Shown: piece after piece, positions 55,793 to 64,000 of the stretch
How the letters are laid out: every line of letters begins with the position of its first letter
How positions within the stretch are numbered: the stretch's first letter is position 1
DNA from: Tillandsia leiboldiana
Lineage: Eukaryota; Streptophyta; Magnoliopsida; Poales; Bromeliaceae
Direction of reading: 5' to 3'
Assembly: GCA_029204045.2 (NCBI GenBank)
Contig: JAQNDB010000455.1
Span: 1-64,000, forward strand
DNA length: 64,000 nt
Notes under the pieces: model-generated
What the model saw: the letters and a program-made list of their open reading frames with translations, nothing else
What the model was told of the DNA's origin: nothing
Database searches by the model: none
Position numbers and translations under genes: made by a program

Positions 55793-56764
55793 TGTGAGGA
55801 CCCGGATCCCCGCGTTGAGTTTTCTGGTTGTTTGGCAGCTTCTGGTGGCCTGCGTGGTGTCTCGGTGGTGTTTGTGCGCAATTTGGATACAAGTGATGGA
55901 CTTCGGGCTCAAAAAGGGGGTCACGTGGGTAATTGGAGGACCCATCGAGTGTTTAGAAGTAGTTTCGCGCGAAACAAAGATTAAAATTGGACTCAGGACA
56001 AAGTTTGGATAAAAGATCACCTCTCCGGATGCCTTCGGCAATTTTTAGAGTTGGAATTTGGCAAATCGGACATCGGATTTGGATTCAGCGCGTGAAAACG
56101 ATGAAAATGGACTATTTACTTGCATTTTTCGGAGCCCGGATGTCGCGCACGGATTTCGAGGCAGCTTGACACTGTTCCGGCGGCCCGCGGGCAGCGGCGG
56201 CGGCGGCGGAGCGCGGCGGCGGGCGCGCGGGCAGGCGCCCGGGCGCACGGGCAGGTGCGCGGTCCACCGCGGAGGCGTGCACCCTGGCGCAGGACACGTG
56301 GCGGCTAGCAGTTGGCCGGCGCAGCAGTCGTGGTCCACGGAATGTATCGCGGGTGTACGGTGGACCGGTGGGTGACACGTGGCAGCGTGTGATTGGCGCG
56401 GTGTTGTGCGCTTGGTCCACGGAACTGATGCACCGCCTCGGGGCGCGTGCGTGCAAAGGGCGCAGGCGGCGCGCGCAGGCGTGCGTTGACTGGTTGCGGT
56501 GCCACGCGTCGCCCTCCGGTGCGGCCACGTGTCGTGCGGTGAGCGGGCGGTTTCGCTATTGCGTGTTCGGCGGGCTACGTGGAGGCCCGTGGGGGATTCG
56601 GGCCTGCACAGTGTTGGGTCGGGCCCAACACTGTAGCAGCCCGGATTTTCCGGGCGCCCGATTGTGGGGACAAGATCGATATTTCTTGATTTGTTTTTTT
56701 TGGGCTATTTAAGCGATCCGAGCCTTCTTTCTCTCCCTTTTTCCGCCATTTTCGAGCCTCTCCT
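55793..56764 (+). repeat. GypJ: Ty3/gypsy LTR start, Gyp1-like, split by Cop4
   Basis: Begins TGTGAGGACCCGG, the Gyp1 LTR start with one change, and shares GCAAATCGGACATCGGATTT, the GCGTGAAAACGATGAAAATGG region and GC-rich U3 with CACGTG sites (56295, 56376, 56526). It stops at 56764, where Cop4 starts. It may be the 3' LTR of Gyp3 or a separate element; the Gyp3 LTR part that would decide this is outside the window. Confidence 0.7.
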
Positions 56765-58103
56765 TGTTGGGTTATATGTAATAAGGATCTAAATAGGGGA
56801 AAAAACACCTAGAGGGGGGTGAATAGGTGTAAACGTATAAACACTCAAAAAATCGTTGCGATAAAAACCCAATGCAGAAATAAAAAATAACTCGCAAGAT
56901 TTTTACGTGGAAAACTCCAAACCGGAGTAAAAAACCACGGGACCGATAACACGGCAAAATCCACTAGAATTAAAACACGTACAAGGTGATTTACCGTACA
57001 CACTTACGACTCAACCTTTTCCATACGCTCCTAGAGGATCTTCTCCGCTCGCTCCACGACGCTTCTCGAATCCACGATCTGCGCCCAACGCCGAATCCAC
57101 GGCGTCCAACGTCGAATCCACGACGTCCGACCGAGTCCACGGTCTTCACCCAATAGCACCCTTCGAATCCATGAACGTGCCTCGCTCCGAATCCACGAGA
57201 GCGGTTGAACCTTGAATCCACAAGGACACGCGAATCCACGCGCCGATTTTGGGGTAAATCGTTGTTTTTGGGTGGTGATGATCCGCCGAATACTTAGATC
57301 AAAGATAGATAGGAAATACCATCTAAGTATTCATTAGTTTGATTCAACTCAAGATGTGAGTATGAAAACCTAGAATCAAACTAATCAATATAGATGAAGA
57401 AACATAGAGTATTATCTAATGATTTCCTTTCTTCTCTATATGTGGATCTAGAGCCGTATAAAATGATATATGAATATGACGGCTATTTGGATTAACCCTA
57501 GAAAAAGAATCATAGGGTCTATTTATAGGTTAGAAACCCTAGGAAGGAGATAAGAATAAAAAACCTACCATTTCTGGAAATTTTACGGACGGCGATCCGG
57601 ATCGGATTAGCTGTGATCCGGATCGTCGTAACGAGTCAGGCAATTCCAGAAAAATGAAGGTTCGGGATCCGGATCGAAGTACTTGATCCGGATCGTTCAT
57701 ACAGTTCACCAAACATCAATGTTCGGGATCCGGATTGCGAGGCCTGATCCGGATCGTTCAAGGAAGATGGTAAACTCACTGTTCGGGATCCGGATCAAGA
57801 GAAGCTACGATCCGGATTGAACTGGTGTATGAACGAACCACCTTCGGGATCCGGATTGAACAATCTGATCCGGATCCTGAACATGTCCCATGTCCAGTTT
57901 TTGATTTTTATGCAATGAAAAATTCTTCCAAGTGTTTCTACACTACAAGAAGTATTCGGATCACCATAGATCTTTAGTTAAACTTACCTGATCCTTTTGA
58001 ATTCTTCTTTCTTGAGATTGAGTTAAATGATCCAACCTTCTTCACCTTCAATCTTCAAGACTTGAACTTTTCACGAAACTACGCCAACTCAAATTCCGTA
58101 ACA
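56765..58103 (-). repeat. Cop4 3' LTR
   Basis: 1,339 bp. TATA (plus TATTTATA) at 57520-57527; palindrome pairs at 57594-57876; hairpin array at 57066-57242 with some decayed units (one loop AGTCCA near 57133, one stem base changed near 57172). Confidence 0.92.
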
Positions 58104-58805
58104 ATCTCCCCCTTTGGCGGTTTCGTGACAAAACACAGATCCACTAAAGAAAATTCAAAAAGATATTTTTGTTGTTATCACCATACAACAAAAATTTACA
58201 ATGGAGATCCAAAAAACTTAAGAACATGAGATAAACTCCTAAGACAGACTCTAGACTTAGACATCTGTACTCTCTGCACAAAGAAATCATTCTTGACAAA
58301 AAGAGATCGTTAGATACCTCAAGAATATTTAGCATTCAAAACCTAACAGAGATAGAGTTTATGCTCACCATGATATTGAGTAATTCAGATATGTAATAAG
58401 ATCACAATCAAACATTGACATATCTTCTAAACAATAAAATTCCAAATGTCATAACTTTGCTTTGTTAGTAATCAAACAACTTGTTAGTAATAATACATGT
58501 CCAAATAGTTAGTCGAATAGTTAGTAGGAACATGCAACAAATCCGAAGATAAAAACCAAAGTTGTGATACTTACCTTTCACCAAAGTCAAAGTTGAAGTG
58601 ATACTTACCTTGAAGTTCACACATTCACATCATCATTGTTCAATGATTGTTCAAGTTCTCTCTAAACTCTCTCCCCCTTTTTGTCACAAACAAAGCCAAA
58701 ATTACAAAAATTTAAGGAGAGTTAAGAAGTTCAAAATCAAGGAAAACCTGAGAACTAAAACTAAAACTAAAAAACCTGCACAAAACGATTAGAAAGAAAG
58801 TTAAG
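58104..58805 (-). other. Cop4 3' untranslated region
   Basis: There is no gene. PPT copies abut the LTR (about 58104-58115) and lie at about 58669-58685. Splice-donor-like AAGGTAAGTATC units occur at about 58568-58577 and 58606-58615 in element sense. Confidence 0.65.
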
Positions 58806-59393
58806 TCAGTCTGAATCAGAACTGGTGGGATTGGTACAATCCAACTTCTTCAAAATTGCTTGAAGCATTTTTGACATTTTGGAGCACTTTCTTTTCATCT
58901 TATGTTGCTCAGAGACAATCTGTTGAAGATTCGTAGATACACTGTCTTGTCCAGCAGACGATCTTCGCTGTTCTTGTCGAATTGAGGACCTTACATTCGC
59001 TTTTGCCGTGTGTCTCCAGGACGTTGAAGGATGTAGTATAGATCCAGACGGTGCATCTTGACCTTCAGTCCATGGAGATTCTCTAGGGAGAGAGCGAGCT
59101 CTGGTGAGGGGTCTATCAATCTGAATTCCAGTTCCCCTCGAATTCTTTCGCCTAGTGTATTGCTTGGTTGTTGAGGAAGATTTCATCAGCTTCTTGTTCT
59201 TCAAATACAATCTATCTTCTTCGTCAACAGCTTGTTGTGCTTGTCTACAAATCTCTTCCCAGTCTTCTTCATCTGATTCTGAATCATTTTGACAAACTTT
59301 CCTTGTCTCTCCTTGATCTTGTTCTCTTTTTATAGAAGACGCACTAGGTCCTACCATTTCTACCAAAAGGAAGATTATCCAGGCGAACACCAT
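58806..59393 (-). CDS. Cop4 env-like ORF, short form without the central domain
   Basis: An open frame of 195 residues. It starts MVFAWIIFLLVEMV (hydrophobic N-terminus), has an acidic stretch (SESDEEDWEE) and a basic part, then skips the ~250-residue central domain present in Cop1 and Cop2. It ends in a short coiled-coil-like segment (NLQQIVSEQHKMKRKCSKM) and the same closing motif KKLDCTNPTSSDSD (compare SKMGCTSSEDSDSD in Cop1). Both ends keep the family layout and the frame is intact, so this is an in-frame internal deletion or a distinct short type. Upstream are the candidate intron and internal promoter array. Function is unknown. Confidence 0.72.
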   Translation of the reverse strand: MVFAWIIFLLVEMVGPSASSIKREQDQGETRKVCQNDSESDEEDWEEICRQAQQAVDEEDRLYLKNKKLMKSSSTTKQYTRRKNSRGTGIQIDRPLTRARSLPRESPWTEGQDAPSGSILHPSTSWRHTAKANVRSSIRQEQRRSSAGQDSVSTNLQQIVSEQHKMKRKCSKMSKMLQAILKKLDCTNPTSSDSD

Positions 59394-59422
59394 TGGTGCA
59401 AGTGCTTAATAGATTTAAAATC

Positions 59423-59803
59423 CTGTGAACAACTCAAGAACACATGAAAAATTGTTAATTTTCAAAAATTTGAAAGAATTGTACCCAAACAATCATAATC
59501 ATGTAGAGAGACTAAGAATCAAATTAGTTTTGCAAAAGGACTTTTAAAAATAGATCAATTGCATGATTTTCGAAAATCCTTATTATATGCCCTAAAACCA
59601 AAATTTTAGAAATCGAAGCCTAAAAATTCGTTAATCAGGAGAATACCTAGCATATAATCAAAACTAATCTACCCAGAGTTCTTATTTCAAAAGAAATTTG
59701 ATCAAAAACCATCCACAAACGAAATCGATCCAAGAAATTCATCACGTTTGAGGAGGAAAAAGAAAAACGGTGAAAAACCGAGATTTTGATCAATAAAACT
59801 TAC
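59423..59803 (-). other. Candidate leader intron of the Cop4 env-like ORF
   Basis: Donor CAA|GTAAGT at 59803 and acceptor TTGTTCACAG|GA at 59423, 381 nt, with the ATG at 59393. Third copy of the same arrangement. Confidence 0.55.
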
Positions 59804-59920
59804 TTGGAGTTGAAAAACTTGAGTTTGAAAGCTTCCAAGATGGATGAAATCTAGAGAGAGAAGCTCTGGAAACTTTGGAACAAAAGATTGGAGTAAAAGA
59901 AATCAAAACCCTTTTGTTCT

Positions 59921-60095
59921 TTATAAAACCCTAGCCGCGATCCGGATCAGATCATGCTTGCGATCCGGATCGGCTACCCGCAGTGAGAAACTGCGTTCGG
60001 GATCCGGATCGGCAGGTCCAATCCGGATCGTCTGCCCGCAGAAGAATATCTGCGTTCGGGATCCGGATCGGCAGGTCCAATCCGGATCGGCTCCA
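59921..60095 (-). promoter_or_regulatory. Candidate internal promoter of Cop4
   Basis: Six palindromes in pairs (about 59938-60090), then TTTTATAA in element sense (59928-59921). Same order as in Cop1 and Cop2. Confidence 0.5.
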
Positions 60096-60991
60096 ACTTT
60101 TTCTTTAGAAAATTTCAGAGAAATTCAAGAAAATCCAGAAAAAGATTGTAAGCACATCTGTGTATCAACTTTAAACAAAAATCATCGTTTCATACAACAA
60201 GAATTAGATTATGCCAAATCTATCAATAATATCCAAAAATGAAACGAGAATTTACAAAAATTAAATCCCTTAAAGTTGAACACCTTCAATTACATCTAAC
60301 TTGATCTTATGAGTAATGCTTTTATCAAATCTTCAATTCGGTAAAGAAAATGAAATACAAAGATCAATAGATGTTTGAAATCCCAAATATGGTAGATAAT
60401 TTATCTAGACAATCTGTTGAAGAGAGTGGCTCTTTGAGCATCTTTCTTTAAAATCCCACCTTATACCAACCTTGAAATTTGACGGAGTCAAGTATTTCAA
60501 CATGCATTTTATTTAATCAAAAATTGAACAACCATGCTTGGTATACATGTGGTAGCTGCACACAATACTCGGACGACCGAGGTGGTAGCTCTTTCCTCCA
60601 TGTGGTGGTAGTTTTCACACTCCTCATTGGGATGTAACTCTTTCCACAAATTGATCTCGATTTCATATTTAAGATATAAAGTATTCAACCAAAAATTGAT
60701 CTCGATTTCATACTCGACTAAACAGTCAAATAAGATAATGACTATACCAAGAGATCATTGAGAGAGAAATTGACTTTGATCACTTAGAAGATGATTTAAT
60801 TAACATAAATGATCATTGCAACAGTGAAATATTATGATGGCAAAAGCATAATAAATTTCTAAATGTGCGAAACGATGCAATTAAAGTCAATTATGAACTA
60901 TGCTCAATTAATGTCCTATGTACAAACATAGATAATGAACAAAACACAACAAAAACAAAACCTATCCTAAGCAAAGGTTTCAAAAAGAAGT
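60096..60991 (-). other. Cop4 post-pol region
   Basis: The conserved block is at about 60412-60650. The PPT that follows pol in Cop1 and Cop2 is missing here; instead ATTGATCTCGATTTCATA occurs twice (about 60651 and 60696), indicating a deletion with a short duplication. No gene seen. Confidence 0.65.
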
Positions 60992-61297
60992 TTATTTCAA
61001 GGAAAGCATTCCAATTGCTTTTCGCAAATGAATAAAACGTTTTTGATCCAAAGGTTTTGTTAAAATGTCAGCTAATTGATCCTCAGTTGAAATATATGAA
61101 AGTTGAAGAGTATTTGATTCAACTAGCTCTCTAAGAAAATGATATCTAAGTTCAATATGTTTTGTTCTAGAGTGCAACACAGGGTTTTTAGAAATGTTAA
61201 TTGCACTTGTGTTGTCACAAAGAATTGTTACCGAAGATGCTGAAATCCGGAAGTCGCTCAACACACTTTTCATCCAAATGAGTTGGGTTGAACAACT
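60992..61297 (-). pseudogene. pol: Cop4 RNase H end, cut by GypI
   Basis: The last ~100 codons of copia pol: STQLIWMKSVLSDFR, CDNTSAINISKNPVLHSRTK and LADILTKPLDQKRF, ending MLSLK. It is nearly identical to Cop1. GypI begins at 61298 and separates it from the rest of pol. Confidence 0.88.
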
Positions 61298-64000
61298 TGT
61301 CACGCCCCGGGTGTAAACCAGAACCCGGGCCCGTCTACAGATCCGCCGTGCATGCGGTATTTCCCACATACACGAAGCGTCGGTAACCTGCTCAGATAAG
61401 AAATAATAAAAAAAAGAGCATAATAATCAGAGCTAAACTAAAACTACTGTATCTCAGACAGAAGCTGGAAGTAAAAGAGTACAACAGTGGAATAAAATAC
61501 AGATGTCTCTCCCAGCTCACCACTAAATACAAACAGCTGGCAAAAGCCAGACCCGAAAAGAAATAAACAAAAGCTGTCTGAGAAGACCAGGTACCCAAAA
61601 GCTCCAGCTACAACCCTCGGGAGGCTCTCTATCTAGTCCGCGATGCGCTTGCCCCGATCAGTTGCTGACGGCCCAGCAACTCCCACAGAGGACTCTGCAA
61701 AACAAAGGGGAAGAAAGAAACAAGAAAAGACAATGGGGGGTAAGTACTACTATAAACAGTAGCCTCCCCTAGTGGGTAAAGCCTCAGCTCAAATATGCCC
61801 ACCAGGTAATCAGAGGCAAAAGGGGAAGAAGAGAAAGGGGGGGGGGGGGGTGAAGCTATGAATGACAACTGATGAAGTGCTACCCCTAATATGCCTCTAC
61901 ATGGTAAACCAATAAGTATGGAAAAGTATGCATCAGTATCAAGAAGCCTGTCAAAATGACCCAATCTAACGCCAGTGGACACTGGCACTGCCTGCTAATC
62001 TCATCTGTGGGGATACTGACCGACTACTGCCTGATACGGTCATGTCCCCAACGTAAGTAACAGATCGGCCTCGGCCCGTCCGATCAAGCTCTAAAGTAAT
62101 AACAGACCGGCCTCGATCCGTCCGGTCGCACACTCCGGAGTGGCACTCGAGGGGAGCGACCCACACGAGTAAGGAAATCACTGTAACAAGCATCTCTGTA
62201 ACCACTGTCTCATAATAGCAGGACTGGATCATGACTATGATCAAAGTGGAAAACTCCATCCACTAAAGAAAGCCCGATCCCCAAAACCCCCAATCTGATG
62301 CAACAGTAACAACCCGGTCAACCACCCAAGATCCGTGGTCGCCGCAACACCCTGCCAAAAGCCCAACCTGTCCCAAATCCCCAATACCTGGCTACACTGT
62401 CCAACACACGCTCGAACCTGAGCGACTATGCCGCAAGTCTATCGATAATAGGAGAAGAAAAGAATAAATGCATGGTTTCTCCTAAGTCAAGTCCCAAAAG
62501 ATAGTGTAGCAATAAAAGATGTCAATATTTAAGTGACCCGTTTAATCATGCATTGTCTCAATATGTTGTCCATTTTCCAAGAGTAATCAGTTCAGAGTGA
62601 CATAAGCTAAAGTGACAGTCTCATAGAATATTTAGCAATTTTAATATCCTCAACTATTATTTTAACCCTAAACATGCAGTCCAACAATTTCTACATGGAT
62701 CAAATAACAATTTATCAAAGATCAATCAACCAATAATTAATTCCCTAGATCATGCAAGGTTACTAATAATACTTTGGGCCTCAAAAATGAGGGAACACTC
62801 TGATGTTCCTAGTGGGCATACCAAAGGAGAGGAGTACAACAACCACCCACCTGAAGTGCTAACTGTCCGGATCCGTACAGCAAGAAAATACCAAAACTCC
62901 AAATCCTTGCTCCCACAATTTTAGCACACCCGTAATATTCCTGGTACAATACAAAGCTCACTAATTACACTTAGGCTCCCAATTATTGCTCTTATAACCA
63001 TCTACAACCTCGGATTCACAACTGTTAAATTATCACCTGCAGAAAGTGCCCAGAAAATTCCAAGAAAAATACCACAGCGATCCTCGCGTCGATAGCTTCG
63101 CAACGGTACCTTGCACGCCCAAATCCGAGTTCGGTAAGTCAAGATAAAAATTCGGCAAGGGGGTACACTCATACAAAAATCTGTGCTAAAAACTGTGCAC
63201 TGTTCACTGAGAAAACAGTAATTTCACCTCGAAATAAATCTCACAAAAATCCAATAAAAATACGAGCGTGTTCCTTGCGATCCGTAGATGAAAAAGTTGT
63301 ATAAGCTCGTTTGCGTCTGATGCTCGTGCGCGAAGATATGGTCAAAATACCCCGCTGCTGTCAAGGAAGTCCACACAGAAAAAGGGGTCACTGTTTGCCT
63401 CGGGATCCGTGCCAAAACCTCGGAACGAGAAAGCGCGACCAAAACAAAAGATGAAGTCCTACCTCTTAGGAGTCTGCCGGCGCAAGAATCACAGAAAAGT
63501 GAGCTCGGGGTAGTCCAGGGGAGCCAAAACACTGTCGCTGCGCCGAAGAAGAACACTAGAAAGCAACGTCGCGCCGCGCCGTAAAATGGGGAACCTCGGG
63601 ATTCGTGCCTCCTAAAATCCTAGAACTTGGCAGGAAGATCAAGGATTAAGAGGGGAAAATTTCACCAAGAGGAAGCTCGGGGAGATCTTGCACAGACAGA
63701 GAGAAAAAAGGCAGCAAAGAGGGCTCGGGCTGGCTATTTATAGGCTGAAGAAATCTTTTGGGAAAATACCCATCAGGTCCCAACTTTCGGGCGCCCGAAA
63801 GTTTTCGGGCGCACACAGTGCGGCCCGGCCCAGAACTTTCGGGCGCGCACAGTGCGGCCCAGCCCAAAATGCTCCGTCGGACGGGATCCTGGCTTCGTCC
63901 GACCCGCCCCGGCGCCCGCCACGTGTCGCCCGAACAGGCGGCAGCCATGCAAGCTGCCGCGGAGTGCGCCACGTGTCCCCCGCCCGCGTCAACGCGGTAG
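61298..64000 (-). repeat. GypI: Gyp1-related Ty3/gypsy LTR, running off the window
   Basis: Starts TGTCACGCCCCGGGTGTAAACC, like Gyp1 at 5923, and follows the same order of segments (CTCTATCTA..., TTTCTCCTAAGTCAA at about 62476, TCGCGTCGATAGCTTCG at about 63084), but with many differences, so it is a related family or subfamily. It has a G-run at about 61839-61852, hairpins at 62009-62127, TATA (plus TATTTATA at about 63734) and CACGTG at 63920 and 63970. The LTR is incomplete at the window edge; no gene is present. Confidence 0.8.
62009..62127 (-). other. Hairpins in the GypI LTR
   Basis: GATCGG/CCGATC (62063-62085) and GACCGG/CCGGTC (62105-62127) enclose loops cctcggcccgt and cctcgatccgt: one stem pair changes from T-A to C-G on both sides while the loop stays similar. 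A longer stem, GGGGA..TGACCG with CGGTCA..TCCCC, spans 62009-62049. Confidence 0.65.

Larger units (their letters stand above)
56765..61297 (-). mobile_element. Cop4: Cop1-family Ty1/copia element, left part, split by GypI
   Basis: The 3' LTR 56765-58103 matches Cop1 in start, end and internal features. Then, in plus order: 3' UTR with PPTs, a shortened env-like ORF, candidate leader intron, internal palindrome array, post-pol block and the end of RNase H, where GypI inserts at 61298. The left flank ctcct (56760-56764) should be one half of the target duplication; the other is outside. The rest of the element lies beyond GypI, outside the window. Confidence 0.9.

Noticed and set aside
55689..56712. 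Small ORFs in the GypJ region
   Set aside because: They overlap on both strands in LTR sequence homologous to Gyp1 U3; no domain seen.

Overview
The window is repeat DNA from a flowering-plant nuclear genome. I found no host protein gene, tRNA gene or conventional rRNA gene. Nearly all of it belongs to LTR retrotransposons inserted into one another, with Ty1/copia and Ty3/gypsy lineages both present. A Cassandra-type TRIM, whose LTRs carry a 5S rRNA-like promoter, starts at base 3 and supports a vascular-plant source. The species cannot be told from the sequence. Element names (Gyp1, Cop1 and so on) are local labels.

Layout. Bases 3-577 are Cassandra, abutting a Ty3/gypsy LTR. Gyp1 (578-41322, minus) is a gag-only Ty3/gypsy element. 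Its right LTR is split by Cop1 (6770-38719, minus; TSD agcag), a nearly complete Sirevirus-like Ty1/copia element with gag-pol and an env-like third ORF. Cop1 is split at its post-pol polypurine tract by Cop2 (11629-31883, plus; TSD ccctc), a close relative lacking protease and the front of integrase. The env-like ORF of Cop2 is split by Gyp2 (19497-28576, minus; TSD gcaag), a degenerate Ty3/gypsy element whose 2,756-bp LTRs differ at only one base that I noticed. Gyp1 itself abuts the LTR of Gyp3 (41323 onward, plus), so up to five insertions are stacked. Gyp3 holds a 4.26-kb solo LTR (44842-55530, TSD ctcgg), which is split by Cop3 (48693-55112, minus; TSD cgtcg), a gag-only copia element. 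The right end holds a gypsy LTR (GypJ), split by Cop4 (minus, Cop1 family), which is split by another gypsy LTR (GypI) that runs off the window.

How the parts work together. Cop1 encodes the usual gag, protease, integrase, reverse transcriptase and RNase H. After pol, the Cop1/Cop2/Cop4 family carries a separate module: a palindrome array, a TATA-like box, a leader with a conserved candidate intron, and an ORF with a hydrophobic N-terminus and coiled-coil C-terminus. Cop3, Gyp1 and Gyp2 lack essential enzymes and would need proteins in trans.

Most interesting. Several unrelated families carry, in their LTRs, tandem hairpins with a family-specific constant loop and stems that change sequence but stay complementary. 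G:U wobbles in these stems pair only on the element's sense strand, which suggests selected RNA structure, possibly for packaging or dimerisation. The copia LTRs also hold pairs of GATCCGGATC palindromes about two helical turns apart, just upstream of the TATA box, and the same paired array recurs in front of the env-like ORF.
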